From Melitaea cinxia (Eukaryota; Arthropoda; Insecta; Lepidoptera; Nymphalidae), in contig NC_059419.1 of NCBI RefSeq assembly GCF_905220565.1, forward strand, positions 7,307,326 to 7,371,325: 64,000 nucleotides of DNA, written 5' to 3'. The notes beneath the pieces were generated by a model, which worked only from the letters and a program-made list of their open reading frames with translations, was not told the DNA's origin and searched no databases. The position numbers and the translations under genes were made by a program. Below, piece after piece: positions 35,889 through 47,800 of the stretch (positions within the stretch are counted from its first letter, which is position 1; each line of letters opens with the position of its first letter).

Positions 35889-36079
35889 GCCGAAGACGGG
35901 CAGCAGCGTCTTCGGTGCGACAAAGCCAGCCCTGCGGTCACCAACCCGCCTGCCCAGCGTGGTGACTATGGGCAAAACACATGAGTTTACGCCATTTTTG
36001 GCGTGAACTTGTGGAGGCCTATGTCCAGTAGTGAACTGCGAAAGGCTGTTGTGATGATGATGGTGATGATGGTGATGAT
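35889..36079 (+). mobile_element. SINE family A, 5'-truncated, with target duplication
   Basis: Begins inside the element at GCCGAAGACGGGCAGCAGCG and ends GAGGCCTATGTCCAGTAGTG with a (GATGAT/GGTGAT)n tail. The 8-bp repeat AAGTTAAG flanks it (35881-35888 and 36080-36087). The tail encodes FWRELVEAYVQ-type residues with one change that would make a stop. Confidence 0.82.
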
Positions 36080-36521
36080 AAGTTAAGATTGACTGTTTTT
36101 TGTTCCACTTTCACAAACTATCAAAGATATAATAATTATGTAATTTTGTACATTAATTTGATTTTACTTAAAACACAGTTGTTAAGTTAAATTTCATTGG
36201 TTATACGATTACTTATTTTGACCACTGCAACACTGTATACAATAAACATTACATAGAGTTTTTACTTTCAATAGGTACTGACATACAAGTAAGTGTTAAC
36301 ATATAATTATTTTATATCGATTATAAAACGTTATCAACATGTACATAATTTACTTGTAATTAATTACCTTGAATGCGTAATCTAATCGCGCGTGATGCAA
36401 TTTGAATAAGACATGGAAATACTTGTTAAGGCTGTCATACACAACACGGCGACCGGAAAACATTGAAAATATAAAAACTATATACCTAGTACATAGAAAA
36501 TAGCTTATTTGTCGATCTAAT

Positions 36522-36670
36522 TTTTTTGTACTTCTTTATACAACTAGGTCAATAACCAAGCGATTACCATAGCTTATAAACGGCTGCAACATCAGAAGAA
36601 AGAAAGCAGTATAATATTTAGCTGTGATCTTCTGTAAGGTCGAGTTTCTGACCCAGTCGGGCTGCTTATA
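36522..36670 (-). mobile_element. SINE/LINE-end family C, internally deleted
   Basis: Plus strand has TTTTTTTGTACTTC, CAACTAGGTC, AAGCGATTACCATAGCTTAT and GCTGCAACATCAGAAGAAAG, then jumps to TTTAGCTGTGATCTTCTGTA, AGGTCGAGT and CCCAGTCGGGCTGCT. About 100 bp of the middle is missing relative to 20764-21030. A second start-like piece (CCCGACAAACAGGTG and a T-run) lies at 36692-36718. Confidence 0.7.
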
Positions 36671-37062
36671 AATTGTATGTAACTAGGTGAACCCGACAAA
36701 CAGGTGTTTTTTTTTTTATGAATTATATATTTTTTTTCTTTTTTCAAATTTTCTTTTATACAAAACTTTGTCTTGATAATAAGAAACACGAAAAAAAAGA
36801 CTTATGAAATTTAGTGCAATTGTTTTGTGTTAAGTTACACTCGTGCACATACATTACAGCGATTCATTTTTATTTATTTAGACATGCAATAGTTGGAGTC
36901 TATTTAAGAGAAATCTGACCTTATTTTTCATATTCAAGTTTCCTTTTATGATTCCGTAAAACAGTTAACACTACTTGTTGATGGCTTGCTGTGCACGTGA
37001 TTTTGTAACCGAGCAATTTAAACGTAGGTACATACGTCATCTTTTTGACTTTTTATCTAGAA
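36671..37062. other. pan: Intron 1 sequence, nothing recognised
   Basis: AT-rich sequence with T-runs. No gene supported. Confidence 0.4.
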
Positions 37063-37373
37063 CTAGCTTCTGCCTGCGACTTCGTCCGCGTGGAACAGGA
37101 ACAATTCTGCTATACATGATTTTTAAAAAACTTACTGTTTACGCAAGGCACGCAGCGGAAGCTCTCAGAAGGAAAAAATCCCGATTTTAAGACATTCTTC
37201 AGTGGCGCTCCGCTCCTATTGGTCTTAGCGTTATGATATATAAGCCTTATAGCCTTCCTCAATAACTAGGCTATCTAACACTGAAATAATTTTTCAATTC
37301 TTTCCAGTAGTTACTGAGATTAGCGCGTTCAAACAAACAAACAATCTCTTCAGCTTTATAATATTAGTATAGA
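37063..37373 (-). mobile_element. Non-autonomous Helitron, Lep1-like
   Basis: Read on the minus strand it begins A|TCTATACTAATATTATAA, then AGCTGAAGAGATTGT, passes CGCGCTAATCTCAGTAACTA, and ends GCGGACGAAGTCGCAGGC, then AGAAGCTAG|T. GCGGAC/GTCGC gives the short hairpin about 10 nt before the CTAG end. The A|T insertion, 5'-TC, 3'-CTAG and hairpin all fit a Helitron. The sequence resembles a repeat reported from many Lepidoptera as Lep1, a name given here from memory. Confidence 0.82.
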
Positions 37374-38179
37374 TGTGTATATCGGTTCCACAAATATAGG
37401 ATTCAAATACTATTGAAGGCCTTTGATTGCGGGGAGTTTATACATTATCACAAACAAAACACTCCTCTATAATATAAACCATTATGTAAGAATATACTCT
37501 GTACGTAATGATTAATTGTTTTAATCAAAATTTAAACAGCAATTCGTAATACACGATGTTGTGGGTTTATCTTCAAGCTTCTAACGTTAAACATAAGGTA
37601 ATTTGTAAAGCAGATATTAGGTATGCTAATGTTAATGCTATCTTAAAACCTATTAATATACATACATACAATAACATACTGAAGAGCTTGTTCATTTATA
37701 CCTATTCATTAGATTAATTTTTTTTTCGTTACAAAAGCTTTATTTTCAAATTGATTATAGATTGTTATATGTTACGTTAGAATAACAGGAACGTAGATAA
37801 ATATCGTTGAAACGTAAATTGTCCATCTCTTTCTCTCTGACATTAATCGTAAAGAAAAAGAGCGTATTTAAGGAAGATAAAAATTCTGAATGAATTTTAA
37901 TAGAATTTCAATAATTACTTGGTAAAATCTGGATTAGAACACAAATATATCGTCAGTGTTTATACGAAGTATGTATATCATAATTGCTAAAATTTTATGA
38001 AAAAACTAATGTATCTATGTAATATAAAAATGACTAAGCTATTGCATTATTAATTAGATTTTACTTCACTACTTAAAACATTTTTACTAATTAGCAACTA
38101 CTAAATAATACTCAAATTGTTAAGCAATTTTTGTTAATATACCATTTGAAGATTTTTTTTGTCTCTTCATTCTGTTGTT
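37374..38179. other. pan: Intron 1 sequence, nothing recognised
   Basis: AT-rich, no gene or element that I can name. Confidence 0.4.
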
Positions 38180-38345
38180 TACACAGACGAAACCACGTTG
38201 GTTACATCGAGATGAACAAGTATTACGAATTAAATTAAATGTATTGAACGAAATTTTACGAAATTAAATAAAATATATTGAAATTTACGAATTATAAAAA
38301 TATAATATACGAATTAAATAATATATATGAATTAAATAAATACTA
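38180..38345. repeat. Repeat fragment and degenerate AT tandem
   Basis: 38180-38215 (ACAGACGAAACCACGTTGGT, then TACATCGAGATGAACAAGTA) matches the left part of the AACCGACTTC family. It runs into a degenerate tandem of ACGAATTAAAT- and GAAATTAAATAAAATATATT-type units up to 38345. Confidence 0.45.
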
Positions 38346-39613
38346 ACTATATTTTCCTGGTATCTTAACTCCTTATGTTTTTTATTTACACAGATTTTAC
38401 AGGTTACCTGTTAGTTTTCATAAACGATTATCGGCAGAGTTTCTCAAACTACAGCAATTTAAACCGAAGTAATTAATATAAGAATATTATCTTAAACGAA
38501 AAATGTTACTGTTAAAAGTAACAAAATCATGGAACTTTTAACCATCAGTATTTTAATGATAATATTATTTATGTGTGATAAATCATGAAATAGAACCAAT
38601 AAGTGTCACTTATGGATATATTTATTACACGCACATATACAAATACATCACAAGACAATATAGATGTTTATTAAAGTTATAGCAGTACACACATAAAGAG
38701 CAACATTAAGTAGCTAGTAGGAGGGAAAGATGTGATTGTTCGTTTGTAGTTCAATAATCGTGTAATACGACGAAAAGCGGGTTTTAAATAAAAATTGCAG
38801 TAATCAACATATTAAAAAATGCCAGGATTCTTGCCACCATTCCACGCTGACATGATATATAATATATATTAGACGTGCAATCCAATTTACCTTATAAAGA
38901 GGTAATTTTATATAAAACGCAAGTTTTTGAACTTATCAATTAAATAAAAGATTTTAATATTAATCTTTAATACTCGTGTAACAATTTCTTTGAGGAGCTC
39001 TGCCCAATTAACATATTCAACGATACAACGGAAACACGGCGAACATGGCCACTCATAAACAACAAATGACTCGCGCATGCGCACTAATGCACTAAACTTG
39101 CATAACTAATGGATTTGCGAAGGTGATGTTGTAGTATATCCGATATAAATCCGAGCTGGATTTGATGAATGACAATTATTTGTATTAAAAGCATTTTATT
39201 AATACAATTAAATAATAATATTATTACTGCAATATGTAAAGCTACCGAAAATTACTAAAACCACTACTTTACACTAGTTTATTTAATACTGTTATTTATT
39301 TCTATTGATCATTTGATCACAAACTAAAATGCCTTTACAAACAATTATTACTAACGACGTTAGGTGTAGTTGCAATCTTTATTATTCAATTAGATGATAG
39401 ATGTACCCGTTATACATTTTAGAAAAGAACAAATACAGCACCTCAAACTTTACCATATAATTGAACCCGTTAGTTACTCAATCCAGGCCCAGTATATATC
39501 TTTACTATTACGAGCGCTGTTTAATAGCCTCTCATTTTCTTCTAATAACAGGCTTTTTAATGAAAAATAAGTATTTTAGAATAATACTGAAAGCTTTATT
39601 ACCTTTTCATAAA
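38346..39613. other. pan: Intron 1 sequence with a bipartite CG palindrome
   Basis: No gene. At 39071-39082 the sequence CGCGCATGCGCA is a perfect match to the palindromic NRF-1/Ewg binding consensus (YGCGCAYGCGCR), within a less AT-rich 39000-39130 segment. It may be regulatory. This is inference from one motif. Confidence 0.4.
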
Positions 39614-39773
39614 TCTGTACTAAAAAAAAATGTTTGCTAATTAAACGCGCTAACCTCATGACCTACGGGTTCGTATTAAAAGTTTCTCTTTGTATTGGAT
39701 AGCCCATTTACAGAGGAAGTTTATAGGCTTTTTTGCTCAAATTAAAGTGTGTGAAACCACGGGGAACAGCTAG
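39614..39773 (+). mobile_element. Decayed Lep1-like Helitron
   Basis: Plus-strand copy starting A|TCTGTACTAAAAAAAAATG, with TTAAACGCGCTAACCTCATG and GGATAGCCCATTTACAGAGG in the body, ending CCACGGGGAACAGCTAG. The base after CTAG is C, and half the middle found at 37063-37373 is gone. Confidence 0.55.
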
Positions 39774-42569
39774 CTGATATATATTAATCTATCAACAGCA
39801 ATTATCAATAAATAAAGGTAACATTCTACGTATATCTTATCGTAAGCGTGACTCGTTACCAACAACAATATCTAAACTCATACAGTACACGGTCTACAAT
39901 AATCCATCATGTCAAACTAGTACGAGTATAGATGTAAGTAAACATTACCACATCCAGTCCAGCTAGATCTAAAACAATTGCTATGCAGGCCAATGCAACT
40001 TCCTACGTACGAACAGACATACCCATTGAATGTAATTAGCTACACGAGCCCACGCCGCACAGATACGGTATGCAAAATTAATATTACTTGAGTTTCGGGC
40101 AATGTTACCTAAGGACGCTAATAACTCTATGATTATTGTGAAGGCTTTCGTTGACAGATGTAATCATTCTTAGAATTATGGTAATAACAACAGCGGTTGT
40201 TACCCAGTATTGATGACAATCAGTAAGAAATTTATTTGTGTTCTTCTTCTGACTTTAATGAAATTTTCATCGATTGTATAATGATTGGTGATATAGTAAT
40301 TCTTCTTATCAGTTATTTTTAAGGAAAGTATTAATAACAAAAGTGATGAGAATTACCTAAAAAAATTCTTCTCCAGAAACACAAGTAAATAGGAACAGAA
40401 CAACAAAGAGAAAATCAAATTGCTTGTTTTGAAATTAGAGTAACAAAATAATACAAGATTATACTTACAAAATGTTACTGTATATCATTAATAAACAGTC
40501 CAATATATAACATCGGAAGCAAACAAGGTAGTTCACGTAAACTAAGTCGGAGTAAAATTAGCAACGGAGGGAAACCAAGACGATTGCTCTATTCCGAAAT
40601 GCGCCTGATTCAAAATTTGGTTATTTTCAAAAAGATTTTGGTCTGATTAGGTAAACTGATGCCTTTTCCAACAGTCTCATTCGTATATTCCGAAAGTTAT
40701 CGAATCAGACAGCATTAAACATATTCTTTTACATTTGAACAGGCAATTGAGCATAAAAACAGTTTTAACTCTCAACAAGCAAAAGACAATAAACTGAATC
40801 AGCGAATTAAAGATGGCGACGGAAAGCGGGAAGCCAGTAAGCAATAAATACTAATTATCCAAATGTACGCGCAAGGCTGAATTAATATGTGGATTTACGC
40901 TAAGGAGCTATTAATGGTAACTACACAAATTGGGCTAGAATTTAATTTTATAGATAAGGAGTAATGGATTCCATCGGACCATGATGGACGTGTTTTATTT
41001 ACCACGGATACTGACTGAGTCATAAACAATTTGATATCTTTTGTTAAGGAGTTCGGTAATAACAGCTCGAATAGTTAACCACTTCTTTGTTTTTATCTTT
41101 TTAAAGTTCATTTTTAAAAGAGAAAAAAAAATAAAAAATTATTTTTATCAAGTTAATTTTAGTTCGTAATAAATCAGAAGAGTCTGGAATGAAAGAAAAT
41201 TAAACCAGCAAATTTAAGGAAATACACGTGGAATTTAAAAAAATAATTAATTATAAAGTAACTAACGTAGACTAGAATAATTACTCAAATGTTCATAAAA
41301 AGAATGATAATTTTATAATAAATTAAAGCATGATGATAAGACTTACATTAACATATAAATAAAATTAAAAGAGCATCGTAGTATGTTGCTAAACGGGGCT
41401 GTATTTTAACATTTGAAAAATTGCTTTAAATTAAGCAAAGTAACTTGAGTACGAAGAGAAAATTAAAACCAAACCCTCAAATCGTCAGTTTCAGTTAAGG
41501 CCAGCATGGCCGACGGAAACGGATGGCATCAGACAAGAGATCGTTGTTTGCTAAATATAGATGTGGATTTCGTGCGCGGGCGCATTGGAAGAACTCCTCA
41601 CTTTATACTTCATTGATTAGTCGATACAGATGAATTAACTGATGTAGGACACGTTTTATGGGGCTATATATGATTAATACAGCGTTTCTCAGAACGAAAT
41701 TTCCCATGACATAAGCAAATGAAATCGTGCGCGGATTTAAATGGAATTCACCGTTTCAAAATAATAAACTAATAATATACCTATCATTAGTTACTTATTA
41801 TCTTAACTCAACAATGAACATTCAATTACACTCATATAGTAATTAATAAATAGTAAACTACAGACAGACTTCAAATAATATAAAATGTGTTTGGTGTCTA
41901 TATGTGGGCAGTTATCTTAACTCGTCATTATTTATGTGCAGACCATAACTGCAGGAAATAGCAAACATATTGACTTTTTTTTAAAGTGGGGAAAGACATC
42001 GCAACTATTTTACTACTGGTCTTTGCTTACACCGGTCTTTAAGTTCATTTATTTATAGACATGATACTTTTAAAAAGTCAAATAAACGTTGTTGGTAATA
42101 AAATTACCAAAAACGAAAAAATATTTTGAACAAAAGTATGGGTATTATAATCGTGAACATATGTATAGTACATACGAGTACGTATCAACAGCATAGTGTG
42201 ACATAAGCACTCTGCTTGTTCAAACAAACAGTATAATAAAATCGGGTTCGTTATTATGAAAACATTTCCAAAAATCAAGCAGGCGTAAATACACCGACAC
42301 GATTGAAATCCAATTCACGAGCCGTCGAAAATTGTAATCTAAAAGAAATCGAAACTCAAAGAAAATTGTACGTATAAAGTGTATTGTAATAGCATCACGT
42401 ACGATAATCGATGCTATTATGACATACAAAGAAGAATTGCACCTAAGTATAATCCAATATTTATACGATCCGTGACTGTAATACTTTGGGATTCTCGTAC
42501 CAATCAGCCGAATCGTCCGTCCCATTTAGATCATTAAAACTTTCGACTGGTGAAAGAGGGACGGTAAAT
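39774..42569. other. pan: Intron 1 sequence, no recognised repeats
   Basis: A 2.8-kb stretch unusually free of the mobile families that litter the rest of the intron. It has several segments of more mixed composition (40550-40920, 41490-41640) with TAAT, TTTGCG and ATGGC-type words. It could contain conserved regulatory DNA. I see no gene. Confidence 0.4.
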
Positions 42570-42758
42570 TCATGCAAGTTTCGTTTGTAGGTGTCCACGG
42601 AATGTTTGCACTCCCTCGCCTCTCAGGTCGTCAGGTAAATTCGTCCACAAAAGCAGTGGGAGTCCGTGTTTATTATAAGAAATACCTGAATGCAGGTAGA
42701 CATGTATTGTGTACGCGCCCCCTCCTAGCGAATAATAGAGTTTTCGGAAATAGTACAA
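42570..42758 (-). pseudogene. Possible non-LTR retrotransposon C-terminus
   Basis: An open minus-strand frame ending LLLWTNLPDDLRGEGVQTF then RGHLQTKLA-stop. The pattern LWxxLPxxLRxxxxxxxFRxxLxxxL is the usual C-terminal end of Jockey/CR1-type reverse-transcriptase proteins. The first half of the frame shows no RT motif, so at best this is a short 5'-truncated relic. The resemblance is by pattern only. Confidence 0.4.
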
Positions 42759-44258
42759 TGACTACGTAATTTATGTCGACTGGAATACAATACTTTACAT
42801 AAATTTTCGGAAATGTACCTGTGGATTTTTTCAATTTTTTTTTTTTGTGATGGCGCTCGTACAATGAGTGTTTTAGGTTACGTCCGTCTCGGTTGTTGCG
42901 GTTGATTTGTTTGTTTTATGGGTAATTTGCAACATTAAAAAAAAAATCCTCGACGAACCGTGATTTTATCATCGTTATTTGTAGCGTTTCCACTACTAAT
43001 TGAGTGATTTAATCATTAAAAGTTAACAGTCTCGATGTTAATCTACGCATAGAATTGGTCATAACGAGGTCACTAACCGCTTCTTCTTATGAATATTAAA
43101 ATACTCGACACTTCGACCGTATAAAAAAATACGATGCAGCCATAAATAGTGTTTTATCAAAATTTTGACGTAAAATGGACATCAACGGATACTAGGTGCG
43201 CAGTAAACATAACTAATTGATCCGTGTGAAGTTCCTACGATAAAAACTGGTTCAAATGGTAGCACATACGGTGGGCGGACTTGAATAAGTCCAAACAGCA
43301 CAATTCGTTTTATTTCGATAGTTTGAAAGTGTAAAATCACAAATAATTCAAGGTTTTTCAATAATCCGTATCAAATCTTACGCGAATATCAATAAAGACG
43401 ATTTCAGCACTGATGCTGAAGGTGTATCTCATATAATGTGCATTGAAAGGATGCACTGACGGTATATCAATATATTACGATTTCGTTCAAACGCATTGTA
43501 CTTTAATGCCAAGAAAACATCAATAGAATTCTACCTGATATTGGCACCTGCTGGGGTCTACTGCGTATATAAAAATCCATCGCACGATTTTGATCCTTCT
43601 TCCAAAGATAAATAAAATAAAATTAGTATCTACATATTTAATGGTTGACAAACATTATGAAGCGCCGCATGAAATTTATTATTAGCTAAAAATGGTGATT
43701 TGTGAAAGTGGAAGTTTACAATGTATTAAAATTACTTATAAGGATGTGGTTTTTGGTCGGAAGACCACCGTGTTTGAGAAGAGTATACTGACCCACAGAT
43801 GACCGGATCGGTGTCAACAAACAATACACTTTTAATAATATGAATTGTGTGGTGTGTGGTAAATGCGTAAATAAATGTAAATTTAGAATTTGTTATTAGA
43901 GAAAAAAAAACAAAACCATTTATATACTTATCAGATGAAGTTTTTTCCATGGTATTGAATTTTTTTCCGACATAAGCAAATTTAAATCCCTATAGATTTG
44001 AAATATGAGTAAGACGAAAATAAGTATTTATAGTCTGATTCAAAAGAATATTCCTATTGTCGGTTTGATTCGCATGCATCAAACATTACAGTCGTTGAAT
44101 AGTGATGTCGAAATAAGAATTACATTTGACAATGTTTGCTTTCCAATACCTTCCTATAAGTAAATTGATTCTTTACGCATTTCAAAAGAAATATTTATAT
44201 TTAAATGTTTAAATTACTTATTAGAACTAGAATAGTTAAGGAAATATACATCAAGAGT
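42759..44258. other. pan: Intron 1 sequence near the donor
   Basis: AT-rich intron. It includes a T-run at 42833-42847. The last 12 bases (44247-44258, TACATCAAGAGT) are the left target duplication of the adjoining SINE. No gene supported. Confidence 0.45.
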
Positions 44259-44622
44259 CATCAATGGACATCAAATAAGACGCCGCGTTGGCGCAACGGT
44301 CACAGCCATGGATTGTGCCGGTTGCGCTGGCGGTTGCGGGTTCGATCCCCGCACATGACAAACATTTGTATTGGCCTTACAGGTGTTTGCCGTGGTCTGG
44401 GTGTTTGTGCAGTCCTTGTGGGTCTCCCCACCGTGCCTTGGATAGCACGTTAAGCCGTCGGTCCCGGTTGCTATCATGTACACCTGATAGCGATCGTTAC
44501 TCATAGTAGGGAATATATCTGCCAGCCCGCATTGGAGCAGCGTGGTGGAATAAGCTCTGATCCTTCTTCTACATGGGGAAAGAGGCCTATAGTAATAGGA
44601 TATTACAGGCTGAAGCGTAGCG
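44259..44622 (+). mobile_element. tRNA-derived SINE family B beside the pan exon 1 donor
   Basis: Reads CGCCGCGTTGGCGCAACGGT (A box TTGGCGCAACGG) and GCGGGTTCGATCCCCGC (perfect B box). It continues CCGTGGTCTGGGTGTTTGTG, CGGTCCCGGTTGCTATCATG and TACACCTGATAGCGATCGTT, and ends GGATATTACAGGCTGAAGCG. A 12-bp target duplication TACATCAAGAGT flanks it (44247-44258 and 44623-44634). The intact promoter boxes and duplication mark it as the best-preserved B copy in the window. It lies in intron 1, opposite to pan, 21 bp from the exon boundary. Confidence 0.93.
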
Positions 44623-44643
44623 TACATCAAGAGTGTCACTCAC

Positions 44644-44811
44644 CTCACTTTCAGTCCAATCGATAAGACTAGACTTCTCTTCCAGAAGGTTCTCCGAACT
44701 TCGTTTCTCGTCTTCTCCGTCACCTTCGTCTTTGAATACTTTGACCTCGTCCGTGGAGCCCAGGTCGTCGCCGCCCGAGCTCGCTGCAGAACTCGAGTGC
44801 GCATGCGGCAT
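44644..44811 (-). CDS. pan: pangolin (TCF/LEF) coding exon 1, Armadillo-binding
   Basis: Encodes the first 56 residues of the Wnt-pathway transcription factor Pangolin/TCF, starting MPHAHSSSAASS, then GGDDLGSTDEVKVFKDEG, with LLEEKSSLIDWTESE at the end. In this family the segment binds the armadillo repeats of beta-catenin/Armadillo in the nucleus, turning target genes on when Wnt signals. D21, F26 and E29 align with human TCF7L2 D16, F21 and E24 of the binding motif. The ATG at 44809-44811 has A at -3, and an in-frame TAA lies 18 codons upstream (44863-44865), so this start is firm. The exon ends GAG|GTGAGT in phase 0. Fly Pangolin begins MPHTH and shares most of the acidic and SSENLL stretches. 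The DNA-binding HMG box is encoded outside the window. Confidence 0.95.
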
Positions 44812-47800
44812 TTTCAAGAACCTAACGCCCACTCTTCCATTATCCCATCCTTCAACAACACATTATCTGTCATCCATGACCAAGCACTAAATCGTCATTT
44901 TAGAGCTCAATCAAATTCCAAAATTGGTCCTTCGAGCCGGATTTCCGATTACATCCGACGATTAACGTTCTATTAATGTTTTTCACACTTATACTATTAG
45001 GCAATTGTTTTGTTAATTAAACTAAATGAGATCACAGATAACTTTTGTCAGGTTGAACTTAAAATGCTAAAGCTGAGGTGCTCCGTTTTATTTTTTGTTG
45101 CATTAAATCTGAAACAAACAAAATACACATTTAGTACTTGAACAATACAATAGTTTGAAATATTTTGCGGTATTTAAATGCTAATTGCGTAATACAAGTA
45201 GACATTAAAACCTAAATTTAACTTTAATTCACCGCATTGTAACTCCATATCAGGTCAAGTTGCTTGTCAAGCACTCGTCAAGTCTCTGGCCTCGGGCCAA
45301 GAGCTCGGAAAACCTTACGATACTGAGCATTTTATTGGCTTTGAAACGATTCGAATGAATATGGTAGAAATTAATAAATGTAATCAATTACGATTTTTAA
45401 TTAGCCAAATAAGTGCTTACAATGTTACATTTTAAACTAATAAGACAAGAGATAATTAATTGTACTATTTTTAAAATTTCTAATGTATTCAAAAAGAAAT
45501 AGTAGATAGATTTACTTTAAGATTCAAATCACTATTGCACTAAATATATCTTACAGTAAGCGACATAGCACCCCCATATTAAAGTCCCACTACCCAATAA
45601 TTATGGCATCATATTTAAATACAACTGCATATTGACATGCATAGCTTTCTTCAAACGTGTCGACCACATTATTCATATGGCACCTCTCTACATACCAATA
45701 TGACAAATGCATTATCTATGCGCGCGCATTCAGTGTTCACATCAGTGTATTAATAATTGTCAAAACTATCACTTCAAACGATCATCATGAGACTAGTGTT
45801 GATAGTATTGATTTGGTGATCAAATATTTATTATACCGAATAAAAAAAAAAATACCGAGAAAAATTCATTTGATTAACACTTACACGGTAAAAGCGTACG
45901 AGATGCGCGGCCGTAGCCTTACTTAAATTATGATCTCAGATAATGCATACAATTAAGCTCAATTTGGACGTCGTCCAAAAATCATTAGTTCGGTGATAAA
46001 TTAATGTATTTCGTTTATCTATTTACTTTTATATAGACGAGTTATATAAGATTATCAATATATCGAAGGTATGGTTTTTGATAAGAATTTGTGCCGGTTT
46101 GATAAATAACTTAAATTATATATCGATGAAATATAAACACGTAACTAAAACTGTACATAGTTTTAATAATTCTAAGAAACACACGAGTAGATTAACGTGT
46201 ATTATTTAATTTTAATTTTATTATACATATGAATACATTACGTGATGTTGTTCGTTTGTCACCCTTTCACGCTTCGACGCCTCGACCGATTTATGTTCAC
46301 TTTTTATAACAATGAAAAAAGTAACAGGAATTTCACGCGAACGAACAGCTACTGGTGCCATCACCTCTATGACACAATAAACATAATAATTAACATTTTT
46401 TTAAACTAATGTTAAAATCTCAAGAAATTGTTTGAAGAGACTTATCTTACAATCTACAAGTTATAATAAAATATAATTTGTATTCTTTTAAAAGGCACGG
46501 TTTGAACGTGATCATTACCGAACCTTTGCTGGTAACCAACGAGCTTTGAACGCTATAATTCACTGTTTTCCTGGCGCCTATTTTATCGTGATCGGAATGA
46601 TAAGTATTGTCGTTGACCCTCAGTGGAACCCTCCATTAGGGCTTACTTCTTTTATATTTTACGGCTCCGAATTCGTATTATAATTATTAGCGACGTTATT
46701 CTAACTAGATATACAGGTTTTAGTGTAATTAATATATTTATCAGTATTTTAAAATTAAATAATTTTTATACGTTTTTGGAATAAATATTTTTTACTTTTA
46801 TTTTTATTTTTATTATTATGCTACACTATAAAATGAACTCTAAAACGTATAAAGCTTATTATAATATAGAGATAAATTTAATTTAGTTAGCCTTGCATTT
46901 CAATAAAAATCGTCGAAGAATATTTTAAACGGTTGTGAATTTATATTTTTATGCAACTTCAAATCTAGATCAATAGATGTATCTCGAGCTATTGCGTTTT
47001 GATTTCATTAATATTTGTCAACGTGCGATATTACTCATAGTAATAGTACAGTATCATATAAACCTACGCACAGATCAATTAGGGTTATTATTTAATACAA
47101 GTTAAATCGCCTTTTAGTAAATATAAGTCTGTTGTTTGTTGTGTTTAGTGTTGTTCTGTTTCTTTGTTTTGTTATTATGGATACAATACTATCAAAAAGA
47201 ACTTTTATACTAAAAATAAGAGCGCGTTGAAGTTTCAGTTTCGAAAGCTAACGATATGTACATAGTTTGATTGTGGTATAATCGTTTTGGTTTACATTAA
47301 TGTTATTGATTTTTAATTGTTGTATAAAATGTTTACGATTATCGAAACAAGGTAAGGAAATTCCATTACTTGTCGATTACAATATCAGAACGTTCTTTAC
47401 TGATAATATAAAATTACGTAGATATTACGTGAAGGTCTTAGATTTCAAACAAATTAATTTTTTATTTGAAATAAATAATAATGAGATTTGATAAATTAAA
47501 AATATAACTATCTCACACGATGAAAACGAAATTTTAAATAATATGTATTTGCCATATAAACTCTATTAAATATTTTTATACTAGATCAATAGATTTTATA
47601 CTATATGTCTGCGATTTCAGATGAATTATGTTTGGGTTTAGAAGATATGTTGTCGTGAAGATGTAGTCTTTAGAATATACGTAGAGATGACTCTCTTTTC
47701 TACACATATACCTTTTAAAAAATAATAATATGGATAAGGCACTAGTTATAAATAAAGTAGTAAATAAACGCACAAGCGTTTTATTTCGTGATTTTTTTTT

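Larger units (their letters stand above)
2395..44643 (-). other. pan: pan intron 1, about 42.2 kb
   Basis: Inferred intron between coding exon 1 and coding exon 2 of pangolin. It starts with GTGAGT (reverse complement of 44638-44643) and ends with a T-rich tract and CAG (2395-2397). It contains most of the mobile elements listed for this window and no second gene that I can support. Alternative first exons could be hidden in it, since pan has several promoters in flies. Three GC-rich patches (4021-4125, 17055-17150, 22860-23010) are candidates, with no direct proof. Confidence 0.75.

Noticed and set aside
40790..41600. Apparent pair of similar blocks at 40800-40900 and 41500-41600
   Set aside because: Only short words (GACGGAAA, ATGTGGATTT) match; not enough for a repeat call.
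44205..44639. Open frames of 72-122 codons around 44.3 kb
   Set aside because: They lie inside the tRNA-derived SINE and its antisense; the same sequence recurs at three other places.
44812..44832. Seven-codon upstream extension of pan exon 1 (VGVRFLK)
   Set aside because: It would start with GTG; the ATG at 44809-44811 has good context and matches the family's MPH start.
44633..44890. 85-codon plus-strand frame opposite pan exon 1
   Set aside because: Shadow of the real exon on the other strand.
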